A stretch of DNA of 64,000 nucleotides, from contig JBDRKR010000010.1 of NCBI GenBank assembly GCA_043813805.1, positions 21,766 through 85,765 of the forward strand. Direction: 5' to 3'. Below the pieces are notes generated by a model, which was not told the origin of the DNA, ran no database searches, and saw only the letters and a program-made list of their open reading frames with translations. This stretch comes from 2-02-FULL-43-13 sp043813805. Lineage in GTDB: Bacteria; Patescibacteriota; Minisyncoccia; Minisyncoccales; MHMH01. The position numbers and the translations under genes are program-made. Shown one piece after another: positions 44,380-52,690 of this stretch; within the stretch, counting starts at the first letter, position 1; each line of letters begins with the position of its first letter.

Positions 44380-44385
44380 AATCAA

Positions 44386-44562
44386 ATGGTTCCAGCTCAG
44401 GCAGAAAAATTGCAAAACGATATTTATCGAAAAATGACAGCGGTAAAAAAACTCAGAATTTTAGGAGATTTTTTTCTACTGGGAAAAAAATTAGATTCGC
44501 TAAAATATGACAATAGAAAGACCGGAAGAGCTTTTACTTCAGATAGTAAAAATTCTAAATAA
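44386..44562 (+). CDS. Small helical protein, antitoxin-like
   Basis: 58 residues from the leaderless ATG at 44386. VPAQAEKLQNDIYRKMTAVKK is a helical segment resembling small proteins that accompany minimal nucleotidyltransferases. It overlaps the next gene by 56 nt, so expression is linked. Its C-terminal part is read in a different frame over the start of the nucleotidyltransferase gene. An antitoxin or partner role is inferred from the gene pairing, not from homology I can prove. Confidence 0.5.
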   Translation: MVPAQAEKLQNDIYRKMTAVKKLRILGDFFLLGKKLDSLKYDNRKTGRAFTSDSKNSK

Positions 44563-45064
44563 ACTAGAGATTCCGTACATCATTACTGGCGGTTTTGCCG
44601 TGGCAGTTTTGGCAAAACCACGTTTTACGGCAGATATCGATATTATTGTAAAGATAAAACCTAAAAATATTTTAGAATTAACAAAAGAATTACTTGCGAT
44701 AGATAAAAATGCTTATATCTCTCAAGAAGCAATGAGAGACGCGATTAAAAATAATGGAGAATTTAATTTTATCCATCCGGGAACCGGGTTAAAAGTAGAT
44801 TTTTGGCTTAAAAGATATCCTTTTGAAGAATTTAAAAAGAGTATTGTTAAGAAAATCAACGGTCAAAAAATTAATTTTATCTCTCCCGAAGACCTGATAT
44901 TAAGCAAGTTAATCTGGTACAAAGAAGGCCAAGGGTCGAAGCAATTGGAAGACATCAGATCTATCCTTAAAATCGCCAAACCCGATTTAAATTATATCAA
45001 AGCGTGGGCGGCAAAAACTTCGACATCCGAGATTTTAGAAGAAATATTAAAAAACAATAAATAA
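44507..45064 (+). CDS. Minimal nucleotidyltransferase (DUF6036/AbiEii-like)
   Basis: 185 residues. The NTase core is visible: IPYIITGGFAVAVLAKPRFT followed by ADIDIIVKI (GG and DxD catalytic residues), a further Asp in KVDFWLKRYPF, then the ISPEDLILSKLIWYKEGQGS segment typical of AbiEii/DUF6036 families. Such proteins act as toxins that modify tRNA or as housekeeping nucleotide transferases; the overlapping small helical gene upstream favours a toxin-antitoxin reading. Own promoter through the upstream gene. Confidence 0.8.
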   Translation: MTIERPEELLLQIVKILNKLEIPYIITGGFAVAVLAKPRFTADIDIIVKIKPKNILELTKELLAIDKNAYISQEAMRDAIKNNGEFNFIHPGTGLKVDFWLKRYPFEEFKKSIVKKINGQKINFISPEDLILSKLIWYKEGQGSKQLEDIRSILKIAKPDLNYIKAWAAKTSTSEILEEILKNNK

Positions 45065-45095
45065 TTATGACTAAGAATTGAGGCGGTTTTTGCCG

Positions 45096-45125
45096 AAATG
45101 ACAGATGGTCAGACTCTGTCATTTT
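45096..45125 (+). terminator. Terminator
   Basis: AAATGACAGA ... TCTGTCATTT hairpin, then TGTTTT. Confidence 0.8.
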
Positions 45126-45152
45126 GTTTTGCGGTTGATCTTGTGGTAAAAT
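45124..45152 (+). promoter_or_regulatory. Promoter of trxB operon
   Basis: TTGTTT (45124-45129) inside the terminator T tract, 17 bp, TAAAAT (45147-45152) with TGTGG in front; ATG at 45159, 6 nt downstream. Confidence 0.7.
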
Positions 45153-45158
45153 ATATCA

Positions 45159-46082
45159 ATGAATAATGTTTACGATTTAATCATCATCGGCGGGGGACCA
45201 GCGGGAATGACGGCCGGCATTTATGCTGCCAGGCAGCAATTGAAAACCTTGTTGATTACCAAAGATTTCGGAGGGCAGATGGCAAAAAAAGCTGTCAGTA
45301 TCGAAAACTACCCGGGTTTCGAAGAGATTTCGGGATTGGAGCTTATTCAGCGTTTTGAAAAACAGTTAAGGAGCCATAAAATAGATATTGAAATCAATAC
45401 GGTAAAGAACATAAAGAAAAGCGGCGAGATTTTTCTGTTAACAGCCAGTAACAAAAAGCAATTTGAATCGAAGACGGTGATTGTGGCTTCAGGAGCCGAT
45501 CCAAGGCCCTTGGAAGTTGCGGGCGAGAAAGAATTCATCGGTAAAGGCGTTTCTTATTGCGTCTCTTGCGACGGACCCTTGTATGCCGGCAAAACCGTAG
45601 CGGTAGTCGGTGGAGGCAATGCGGGATTTGAAGCCGCGCTTTCTTTACAAAATTACGCCAAGAAAATATATATATTAGAATCTGGAGACAAACTTAGAGC
45701 TGATTCGACGGTTCAGGGCAAGGTGGCTACTCTTAAAAAGATAAGCGTCATCACCCAAGTCGTTTTGCAGAAAATCCAGGGGAAAGGTTTCGTCAATTCT
45801 CTTGTTTATCAAGATAAGATTTCCAAAAAAAATATTACTTTGGACGTTCAGGGGATTTTTGTTGAAATAGGATCGCAGCCGGCAACCTCGTTTGTTAAGG
45901 ATTTGGTTGATTTTAACAAAAAAGACGAAATTGTTGTTGACCCAGAAACAAGTATGACGAGCACTCCCGGTTTATTTACGGCCGGCGACGTTGACCAGGT
46001 CCCGTATAAGCAAATTGTCGTCGCTTGCGGCGAGGGAGCCAAAGCCGCTATTTCCGTTTCAGCTTATCTTCAAAAAAAATGA
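45159..46082 (+). CDS. trxB: Thioredoxin reductase
   Basis: 307 residues, full length. FAD motif LIIIGGGPAGMTAGIYAARQ, active-site CVSCDGPLYAGKTVAVVGGG (Cys-Val-Ser-Cys next to the NADP-binding motif), and C-terminal GLFTAGDVDQVPYKQIVVAC. Reduces thioredoxin with NADPH. Leaderless start predicted. Its TGA overlaps the enolase ATG (ATGA), so trxB, eno and gpmA form one operon. Confidence 0.95.
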   Translation: MNNVYDLIIIGGGPAGMTAGIYAARQQLKTLLITKDFGGQMAKKAVSIENYPGFEEISGLELIQRFEKQLRSHKIDIEINTVKNIKKSGEIFLLTASNKKQFESKTVIVASGADPRPLEVAGEKEFIGKGVSYCVSCDGPLYAGKTVAVVGGGNAGFEAALSLQNYAKKIYILESGDKLRADSTVQGKVATLKKISVITQVVLQKIQGKGFVNSLVYQDKISKKNITLDVQGIFVEIGSQPATSFVKDLVDFNKKDEIVVDPETSMTSTPGLFTAGDVDQVPYKQIVVACGEGAKAAISVSAYLQKK

Positions 46083-47317
46083 TCGGACACAACATTAAAT
46101 CAATCAAGGGCAGGGAAATTCTGGACTCTAAAGGTTATCCGACAGTTGAGGTGGAATTAACCACTGAGGCCGGTAATTTTGTAGCATCCGTGCCCTCGGG
46201 GACTTCTACGGGGATATATGAGGCAAAGGAGTTAAGGGACGGGGGAGACAGATACCTTGGCATGGGAGTGCAAAAAGCTATCGATAATGTCAACCAAATC
46301 ATCGCTCCCGCGCTTTGCGGCAAAAATCCGCAAGAACAGGAGGAAGTCGACGACATAATGATTAAACTGGATGGAACTCCCGATAAATCTAAGCTCGGAG
46401 CCAATGCTATCCTGGGAGTCTCGATCGCCACCCTCAAAGCCGGGGCTGCGGCAGAAGGCGTATATTTATGGCAATGGATCGCCCAAATGGCGAAGACCAA
46501 GCCTCTTTTGCCCTTTCCCTGTCTTTTATATGTCGAAGGAGGCGTGCACGGCCGAGGCGACGTGGATACTCAAGAGTTTATGGTGGTTTTGGAAAACAGC
46601 TCTTTTCACGAACATTTAAGACTCGGCACGGAGGCCTATCACACATTAAGGGAAATTATAAATAAAAAATTCGGCAAGGCGGCTACGAATGTCGGCTTGG
46701 AAGGCGGTTTTACCCCGCCTGTCCAGGATACAGAAGATGTTTTGGATTTGATTATGGAAGCGGTTAAAAAAAACGGCGGGAAGAAGGTCAAGATTATTCT
46801 TGATATGGCGGCTTCCACATTTTTCAAAAACGGCCAATATTACTTCGAAGGAGAAGTTTTCAACCAGAAAAATCTCTCCGATTTTTACACCAAGCTTTGC
46901 CGAAAATATCCCATCATTGGCATAGAAGATCCTTTTTCTGAAGACGATTGGATGGGTTTTCAGGGAATTACTCAAAGTTTGGGTCAAAATATCAACATCA
47001 TCGGCGATGACATACTTGCCACCAATATTCAGAGAATTGAAAACGCGCAAAAGAAGGGAGCCTGCAATGCTTTGATTTTAAAACCGAATCAAACAGGCAC
47101 AGTGACGGAAACTCTTAAAGCTGCGAAATTGGCTCTGGACCACGATTGGGACGTTTTCGTCAAACATCGATCGGGAGAAACGTGCGATACGTTTATCAGC
47201 GATTTAGCTGTGGGGCTGGGCACGGGATGGCTGATGGCCGGAGCTCCCAACCGAGGAGAAAGAGTGGCAAAATATAATCGCGCTTTAATGATTGAGCAAG
47301 AATGCCAAAAATGCTAA
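46079..47317 (+). CDS. eno: Enolase
   Basis: 412 residues from ATG 46079 (standard N-terminus IKSIKGREILDSKGYPTVEV). Catalytic and metal residues appear in QEFMVVLE, IGIEDPFSEDDWMGF, GDDILATN, LILKPNQTGTVTETL and KHRSGETCDTFISDLAVGLG. Interconverts 2-phosphoglycerate and PEP. Coupled to trxB by an ATGA overlap and followed one base later by phosphoglycerate mutase, the preceding glycolytic step. Confidence 0.96.
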   Translation: MIGHNIKSIKGREILDSKGYPTVEVELTTEAGNFVASVPSGTSTGIYEAKELRDGGDRYLGMGVQKAIDNVNQIIAPALCGKNPQEQEEVDDIMIKLDGTPDKSKLGANAILGVSIATLKAGAAAEGVYLWQWIAQMAKTKPLLPFPCLLYVEGGVHGRGDVDTQEFMVVLENSSFHEHLRLGTEAYHTLREIINKKFGKAATNVGLEGGFTPPVQDTEDVLDLIMEAVKKNGGKKVKIILDMAASTFFKNGQYYFEGEVFNQKNLSDFYTKLCRKYPIIGIEDPFSEDDWMGFQGITQSLGQNINIIGDDILATNIQRIENAQKKGACNALILKPNQTGTVTETLKAAKLALDHDWDVFVKHRSGETCDTFISDLAVGLGTGWLMAGAPNRGERVAKYNRALMIEQECQKC

Positions 47318-47318
47318 A

Positions 47319-47921
47319 ATGTCAAAATTAATATTACTGAGGCACTTAAAATCCCAATGGAATAAAGAAAATCGGTTCACGGGATGGACCGATATTCCTT
47401 TAAGCGAAGAGGGGATTAAGAGCGCCCAAAAAACCGCGGAGAAGCTCGCGGGTTTCAAAATTAATAAAGTTTACACTTCGCCCTTTGTCAGGAATAAAAA
47501 AACGGTCGTTTTGATTTTAGATAATCTGAAAAAGAAAGATTTGCCGGTCGTGATTGATAAGGCTTTAAATGAAAGAAATTACGGGAAACTGCAGGGTTTG
47601 AATAAAGAAGACTCTAAAAAACAATTCGGCGAAAAAAGGGTTCATTTGTGGAGGCGAAGCTGGGACGTTGCTCCGCCTGAGGGAGAAAGTTTAAAAGATG
47701 TTTACCGGAGAACAATCCCATTTTTTAAAAAATACATCGAATCGGATTTAATGGACGGCAAGAACGTTTTAGTGGTTGCGAGCCACAACTCGTTAAGGGC
47801 TATCGTCAAATATGTTGAAAAAGTAACCGATAGAAATATCATCAGTCTTGAAATACCCTATGCCGGACTGTTAAAATACGATTTTAAAAATGGTATTTAC
47901 CACGTTAGAAGTCAAAAATAA
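47319..47921 (+). CDS. gpmA: Phosphoglycerate mutase (dPGM type)
   Basis: 200 residues from ATG 47319. ILLRHLKSQWNKENRFTGWT is the active-site stretch; the usual RHGxSxWN reads RHLKSQWN here, with Leu replacing the highly conserved Gly. The rest is typical: ERNYGKLQGLNKED, WDVAPPEGESL and ASHNSLRAIVKYVE with the second catalytic His. Length is short for dPGM (usually about 230-250). Interconverts 3- and 2-phosphoglycerate. A 14-bp inverted repeat begins in its last codons. Confidence 0.88.
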   Translation: MSKLILLRHLKSQWNKENRFTGWTDIPLSEEGIKSAQKTAEKLAGFKINKVYTSPFVRNKKTVVLILDNLKKKDLPVVIDKALNERNYGKLQGLNKEDSKKQFGEKRVHLWRRSWDVAPPEGESLKDVYRRTIPFFKKYIESDLMDGKNVLVVASHNSLRAIVKYVEKVTDRNIISLEIPYAGLLKYDFKNGIYHVRSQK

Positions 47922-47980
47922 AAATCTCTTTACTTTAATAATTTGGTATGTAATATTAAAAGAGCAACTTCTAACGTGGT
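47899..47980. repeat. Long stem with 14-bp arms at the gpmA 3' end
   Basis: ACCACGTTAGAAGT (47899-47912, inside gpmA) and ACTTCTAACGTGGT (47967-47980) enclose an AT-rich inner stem (CTCTTT...AAAGAG). The right arm ends at the -35 of the next promoter. Confidence 0.75.
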
Positions 47981-48008
47981 TTACAAAAAATAAACCTTAC
48001 CGTATAAT
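47980..48008 (+). promoter_or_regulatory. Promoter of thioredoxin-fold anchor gene
   Basis: TTTACA (47980-47985), 17 bp, TATAAT (48003-48008); ATG at 48017. Confidence 0.8.
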
Positions 48009-48016
48009 TAAAACAT

Positions 48017-48679
48017 ATGAAAATTAACATACCCAAAGTCAATATCAGTAAGAATTTAATACCGGTAGCGATTATTATCGCCGGAATTCTGATTGCCGGA
48101 GCTTTCGTTTACGTAAATTTCTGGCCAAAGGGCGTTTTGTCGGCTCAACAAGCGGCCGAAAAAGCAATCGCCTTCATCAATCAAAATATTGAGCAGGGAG
48201 CGACCGCTTCTTTAGTGCAAGTTACCGAAGAAGATAACGTTTATAAAATCAGTTTAAAAGTCAACGAAATACCTTACGAGTCTTACATTACTAAAGACGG
48301 CAAGTTTTTATTCCCTTCGGGTATTGATCTCGGGGTGGTCGCCTTGCAAGAATTGGGAACGGAGGTTACGGCCGAACCTTCCGGAGAACAATCTTCGGCG
48401 GTCGCTTCGGAATCTTTCGCCAAATGTTTGACGGAAAAAGGCATGAAGTTCTATGGTTCTCAAGATTGCAGCTGGTGTTCCAAGGAAAAGACATTATTGG
48501 GCGATTCTATGCAATACGTCAATTATGTTGAATGCATCGACGACGAAGGACAGTTTACCAAGGCTTGTCAGGACGCCAATATTACGTCGTTCCCGACATG
48601 GCAGTTGCCTGACGGCAGAATGGAGTCCGGTTTCAAAACATTGGAACAATTAGCCGAAGTATCCGGTTGCTCTTTATGA
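48017..48679 (+). CDS. Membrane-anchored thioredoxin-fold protein
   Basis: 220 residues. Membrane helix at about 15-34; a linker domain of about 80 residues (PepSY-like AQQAAEKAIAFINQ); and a C-terminal thioredoxin-like domain with CSWC in GSQDCSWCSKEK and a cis-Pro loop TSFPTWQLPDG. The arrangement resembles the thioredoxin domain attached to VKOR-type quinone reductases, so an extracytoplasmic thiol oxidoreductase is likely. Coupled to a glutaredoxin gene by an ATGA overlap. Confidence 0.8.
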   Translation: MKINIPKVNISKNLIPVAIIIAGILIAGAFVYVNFWPKGVLSAQQAAEKAIAFINQNIEQGATASLVQVTEEDNVYKISLKVNEIPYESYITKDGKFLFPSGIDLGVVALQELGTEVTAEPSGEQSSAVASESFAKCLTEKGMKFYGSQDCSWCSKEKTLLGDSMQYVNYVECIDDEGQFTKACQDANITSFPTWQLPDGRMESGFKTLEQLAEVSGCSL

Positions 48680-48909
48680 TCCGTATTTTTTCAACCCCAA
48701 GCTGTCCTTATTGCGTTACTTTGAAAGAATTTCTGAAAGAACACGGTTTTGAATTTGAAGATATTAACGTGGCCGTTGATGAGAAAGCAAGAGAGGAAAT
48801 GATTGCAAAATCTAAGCAAATGGGCGTGCCTGTCATTGAAATCGACGGCCAAATTGTCATCGGTTTTGACAGAAAGAAAATCGTTCAATTGTTAAAAATA
48901 AAAGATTAA
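48676..48909 (+). CDS. Glutaredoxin-like protein
   Basis: 77 residues from ATG 48676. Active site CPYC in IFSTPSCPYCVTLKEFL, GVPVIEIDGQIVIGFDRKK as the cis-Pro and glutathione-binding loop. Cytoplasmic thiol exchange. Begins inside the stop of the thioredoxin-fold protein; the SemiSWEET gene follows five nt later, so these genes with gap form an operon. Confidence 0.9.
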   Translation: MIRIFSTPSCPYCVTLKEFLKEHGFEFEDINVAVDEKAREEMIAKSKQMGVPVIEIDGQIVIGFDRKKIVQLLKIKD

Positions 48910-48914
48910 ACGCG

Positions 48915-49169
48915 GTGGATTATTTAACTGTTTTAGGATTAGTGGCGGCAACTTTAACATCGGCAGCCGGTCTGCCCCAAGTGATTAAAAGTTGGAAAAA
49001 CAAATCTACAAAAGATTTGTCTTTGATAATGATTGTGCAGTTTTTGATGGGAATATCCCTTTGGACAATATACGGTTTATTTAAGAAAGATGCGGCGATA
49101 TTATTCGCCCAGGCGGTGGCTTATGTTTTTTATTTCTCCCTTTTAATATTGAAAATTAAGTATAAATAA
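48915..49169 (+). CDS. SemiSWEET (PQ-loop) sugar transporter
   Basis: 84 residues, GTG start, three membrane helices. AAGLPQVIKSWKNKSTKDLS is a textbook PQ-loop, followed by SLWTIYGLFKKDAAILFAQ. SemiSWEETs dimerise into a facilitative sugar channel. The stop overlaps the GAPDH start (TAATG), linking sugar entry with glycolysis. Confidence 0.88.
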   Translation: MDYLTVLGLVAATLTSAAGLPQVIKSWKNKSTKDLSLIMIVQFLMGISLWTIYGLFKKDAAILFAQAVAYVFYFSLLILKIKYK

Positions 49170-50149
49170 TGTCAATAAAAATCGCCATCAACGGTTTCGG
49201 AAGAATTGGACGCATTGTCTTCCGCGCCATACTAGACAACCATCCTAATTTGCAGGTTGTGGCGATTAATGATTTGACCGATTCGAAAACCCTCAATCAT
49301 CTTTTGAGATACGACTCGATTTACGGCAGATACGCAAAATCCATAGGATCAGAGGTTAAAATGCTCGCCGAGAAAGATCCGGCTAATCTTCCCTGGAAAA
49401 AACTGGGGATTGATGTTGTTTTGGAGTGTTCGGGCGTTTTTACCGAAATTGATGGAGCTCAAAAGCATTTAACGGCCGGAGCGAAAAAAGTGATTATCTC
49501 TGCGCCGTCAAAATCAGACGCGATTCCGACATTTATTTTAGGGGTCAATGAAGAAAAGTACGATTCTAAGAAAGACAATGTTATTTCCATGGCCTCCTGT
49601 ACCACCAATTGTTTGGCGCCCGTGGCCAAGGTGTTAAACGACGATTTCGGGATAGTTAAGGGCTTTATGACGACGATCCACTCTTACACCAATGATCAGC
49701 GCATTTTAGACTTGCCCCACAAGGATTTAAGAAGAGCCAGAGCCGCGGCCCTGAACATGATTCCCACTTCAACCGGAGCCGCTAAAGCCATCGGCAATGT
49801 CATTCCCGCTCTCAAAGGAAGACTGGACGGCATTGCTATAAGAGTCCCGACGCCGACCGTTTCTGTGCTTGATTTGATTTGCGAATTAAAAAAGAACGCT
49901 TCAATTGACGAAATCAACGCCGCTTTTAAAAAAGCGGTTAAAACTCCGGAATTAAAAGGAATTCTGGCTGCCGAAGAAGAACCCCTGGTTTCTTCCGACT
50001 ACCGCGGAAGTACTTTTTCCGCTATTGTCGATCTGCCCTTAACTATGGCGAAAGATAATTTAGTGAAGGTTGTCGCCTGGTACGACAACGAATGGGCTTA
50101 TGCATGCCGCCTGGCCGAATTCGCCGAATATATAGGCAAGAATTTATAG
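49169..50149 (+). CDS. gap: Glyceraldehyde-3-phosphate dehydrogenase
   Basis: 326 residues. NAD-binding INGFGRIGRIVFRAI, catalytic ASCTTNCLAPVAKVL, HSYTNDQRILDLPHKDLRRA, and the C-terminal VAWYDNEWAYACRL. A phosphorylating type I enzyme. Asp in AINDLTDS after strand 2 favours NAD over NADP. Translationally coupled to the SemiSWEET gene. Confidence 0.95.
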   Translation: MSIKIAINGFGRIGRIVFRAILDNHPNLQVVAINDLTDSKTLNHLLRYDSIYGRYAKSIGSEVKMLAEKDPANLPWKKLGIDVVLECSGVFTEIDGAQKHLTAGAKKVIISAPSKSDAIPTFILGVNEEKYDSKKDNVISMASCTTNCLAPVAKVLNDDFGIVKGFMTTIHSYTNDQRILDLPHKDLRRARAAALNMIPTSTGAAKAIGNVIPALKGRLDGIAIRVPTPTVSVLDLICELKKNASIDEINAAFKKAVKTPELKGILAAEEEPLVSSDYRGSTFSAIVDLPLTMAKDNLVKVVAWYDNEWAYACRLAEFAEYIGKNL

Positions 50150-50188
50150 GAGAACACAGAATAATCGCAACCTCAGTTGAATAAAGAC

Positions 50189-50222
50189 AACCCTTAGTCT
50201 AGCGCCAAGGGTTTTGTTTTTT
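50189..50222 (+). terminator. Terminator after gap
   Basis: AACCCTT ... AAGGGTT stem with TTGTTTTTTT. Confidence 0.8.
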
Positions 50223-50234
50223 TCTTTTTTCAGA

Positions 50235-50240
50235 TATAAT
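50235..50240 (+). promoter_or_regulatory. -10 of ACD operon
   Basis: TATAAT (50235-50240); ATG at 50247, 6 nt downstream. Confidence 0.65.
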
Positions 50241-50246
50241 GGACTA

Positions 50247-50894
50247 ATGAAATGCTTGAGTTTCAAAAAAGCGGAAAAACTTCTTTTGAAATATAAAATT
50301 CCTTTTTGCCGCACCGCCGTCGCCGCTTCCCGGGAAGAAGCGGGAGTTTTTGCTAAAAAGTTCGGCTACCCGGTGGTTTTGAAAGTTTTTGCTCCCGAAG
50401 TTATGCACAAAACCGATCTGGGATTGGTGGAGATCGGTATAAGAGGAGAAAAGGAGCTGGAAGCCGTTTGGAATAAGCTTTCCTCTAAAATCAAAAAAAG
50501 AAAAATCAAAGAAGCGGAGATTTTGATTCAAAAACAGCTTTTTGGAACAGAAACGGTGGCCGGTATGAAAAGAGACGGCCAGTTCGGTCCTGTTTTAATG
50601 TTCGGTTTGGGGGGCGTCTTGATTGAAGTTTTAGCGGATGTTTCTTTCAGGATAGCGCCTGTCGGCAGGAAAGAAGCGGGCCAAATGACGGAAGAAATTA
50701 AGGGGTATAGAATATTGAAAAGATTCCGATCGCAAAAAGCGGTTAATTTAGCGAAACTTGCGGGGATAATCGTCTCTTTGTCCCAACTTGCCTTAAAAGA
50801 GAAAAAAATAATCGAAGCTGACCTGAATCCGATAATTGCCAACGAAAAAGGATCCTGGGTTGCTGACCCGCGCTTTTTAATTCATGACCAATAG
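50247..50894 (+). CDS. ADP-forming acyl-CoA synthetase, beta (ATP-grasp) subunit
   Basis: 215 residues. ATP-grasp_5 features: YPVVLKVFAPEVMHKTDLG, GTETVAGMKRDGQFGPVLMF, GLGGVLIEVLADVSFRIAPV and ADLNPIIANEKG. With the following alpha subunit it converts acyl-CoA, ADP and Pi to acid, ATP and CoA. Separate subunits, with beta encoded first, resemble several Patescibacteria and archaeal operons. Overlaps the alpha gene by 11 nt. It likely provides substrate-level ATP from acetyl-CoA. Confidence 0.9.
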   Translation: MKCLSFKKAEKLLLKYKIPFCRTAVAASREEAGVFAKKFGYPVVLKVFAPEVMHKTDLGLVEIGIRGEKELEAVWNKLSSKIKKRKIKEAEILIQKQLFGTETVAGMKRDGQFGPVLMFGLGGVLIEVLADVSFRIAPVGRKEAGQMTEEIKGYRILKRFRSQKAVNLAKLAGIIVSLSQLALKEKKIIEADLNPIIANEKGSWVADPRFLIHDQ

Positions 50895-52248
50895 AACAAA
50901 CAAACTGAATAGGATTTTTAATCCTAAAACTTTAGCTATCATCGGAGCCAAACCTGAACAAAATAGCGTCGGTTGGGGATTGCTGAAAAATGCTTTAGCG
51001 GGCAAGTCATTAAGAAAGGTTTTTGCCGTTAATCCTTTTCACGAACAAATTTTGGGAGAAAAATGTCTGCCTTCAGTAAAATCGATTAACGAAGAAGTTG
51101 ATCTGGCGGTGATTGCGGTGCCGGCTGAAATCGCGCCCAAGGTCGTGGAAGAATGCTGCCAAAAAAAAGTGGGGGGCATGATTATTATTTCCTCGGGTTT
51201 TGGAGAAAGCGGCGAAGAAGGAAAGAAGTTGGAAGAGCAAATCCGCCTGATGGCTAAAGCATCGGGAATTCCGTTAATCGGGCCTAATTGTCTGGGCATA
51301 ATCAGGCCCGACATTCTGCTTAATGCCACTTTTGCTCCGGCTATTCCCAGGGCGGGCGAAATTGCTTTTATCTCCCAATCGGGCGCTTTGGTTGATTCGG
51401 TTATCGACGAAAACGTCAGGGAAAACTACGGTTTTTCCGCACTGGTTTCTTACGGCAACGAAGCCGACGTCACTTTAGCCGACTTTTTAAGATGGGCGGC
51501 TGATGATGAAAAAACAAAAGTCATTGCTCTTTATCTGGAGGGAGTGAAAGAGGGCCGCGAGATTCTGGATGTTTTTTCGGAAGTTGCCCGAAAGAAACCG
51601 ATTTTTGTCGTTAAAGCCGGCCGAACCAAGGAGGGAAAAGAGGCCATTGCCAGTCATACCGGAGCTTTAGCAGGCGATTATCAGGTTTATCAGGCCCTAT
51701 TCAAGCAAACAGGAGTGATTGAAGCGGATAGCGTCAGGGAGCTTTTTGGTTCAGCTAAAGCCATGGCTTGGCAGCCCAAATGCCAAAACGGCATTGCTAT
51801 TGTGACAAACGGAGGCAGCTGCGGAGTGTTGCTCGCAGATTATTGCCAGAGCTTGGGCGTGAAGCTGACAACTCTTTCGGCGCAAACCCTGAAGAAGCTT
51901 AATAAGCTCGGCGTTATGCACCCGGCCTATTCCAAAAGAAATCCCCTTGATATTATCGGCGATGCTTTAGCAGATAGGTACGGCGCGGCCATGGAAATTC
52001 TTTTATCCCAGCCGAATATTTACGGTTTGATTGTCGTCCAAACCCTCCAAATTATGACTGAAACGGAAAAAAATGCTAAAATTATCATAGAGGCCAGGAA
52101 AAAATGGTTTAAAAAACCTATTTTAACGGCTTTTCTCGGAGGAAAAATCACGGAGCCCGGCGTCAATTTGCTCGAAAAAAATCACATCCCCAATTACCGC
52201 GATTTGAAGGACGCTGCTTTGGCGATGAAATCTTTGATTAAAGAATAG
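50884..52248 (+). CDS. ADP-forming acyl-CoA synthetase, alpha subunit
   Basis: 454 residues: CoA-binding domain (LAIIGAKPEQNSVGWGLLKN, IGPNCLGIIRPD) plus a succinyl-CoA-ligase-like region with the phosphorylated His in IASHTGALAGDYQVYQALF, and VTNGGSCGVLLADYC. Full length for an alpha subunit. The final step of acetate formation in the proposed fermentation. Ends 7 nt before a prepilin gene. Confidence 0.92.
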   Translation: MTNRTNKLNRIFNPKTLAIIGAKPEQNSVGWGLLKNALAGKSLRKVFAVNPFHEQILGEKCLPSVKSINEEVDLAVIAVPAEIAPKVVEECCQKKVGGMIIISSGFGESGEEGKKLEEQIRLMAKASGIPLIGPNCLGIIRPDILLNATFAPAIPRAGEIAFISQSGALVDSVIDENVRENYGFSALVSYGNEADVTLADFLRWAADDEKTKVIALYLEGVKEGREILDVFSEVARKKPIFVVKAGRTKEGKEAIASHTGALAGDYQVYQALFKQTGVIEADSVRELFGSAKAMAWQPKCQNGIAIVTNGGSCGVLLADYCQSLGVKLTTLSAQTLKKLNKLGVMHPAYSKRNPLDIIGDALADRYGAAMEILLSQPNIYGLIVVQTLQIMTETEKNAKIIIEARKKWFKKPILTAFLGGKITEPGVNLLEKNHIPNYRDLKDAALAMKSLIKE

Positions 52249-52255
52249 TTTTTAT

Positions 52256-52684
52256 ATGGTCAATAAAGGTTTCACCTTAATTGAATTATTGGTGGTTGTG
52301 GCGATTATCGGACTCTTATCAACAATTGTTTGGATTAACACCCATGATGTTCGTTTTAAGGCCCAGGACGCCAACATCCAATCGCTGATGCATCAATTAA
52401 GAAATGCAGTCGAATTTGTTTACGCGCAGAGTGGAGAAAACTACGACCTGGTTTGCGATGAAACAAACAACACGCTGAACAACAACGGTGAAGTGGGCAT
52501 CTTAGAAAGGGCGATTATGAAAGAAAATGGCTATGAAAATATAACTTGTTTTGAATCGGCTGACAAAAGAGACTTTGCCGCAGCCTCTGCCTTAAGATCG
52601 CAATCGGGAAAATATTGGTGCATTGAATCGGCCGGGGCTTCTGTGGAAATAAATAATCAAATAACCGCGGCGATTTGCCAGTAA
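52256..52684 (+). CDS. Type IV prepilin-like protein
   Basis: 142 residues. KGFTLIELLVVVAIIGLLST is the class III prepilin motif (cleavage after Gly, N-methylated Phe, Glu at position 5). The globular part has two Cys pairs (LVCDETNN, ITCFE, YWCIESAG, AICQ), likely disulfides. It sits within a metabolic operon between acyl-CoA synthetase and PEP synthase, so its transcription would follow energy metabolism. Major or minor pilin status unknown. Confidence 0.9.
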   Translation: MVNKGFTLIELLVVVAIIGLLSTIVWINTHDVRFKAQDANIQSLMHQLRNAVEFVYAQSGENYDLVCDETNNTLNNNGEVGILERAIMKENGYENITCFESADKRDFAAASALRSQSGKYWCIESAGASVEINNQITAAICQ

Positions 52685-52690
52685 ATCAAT

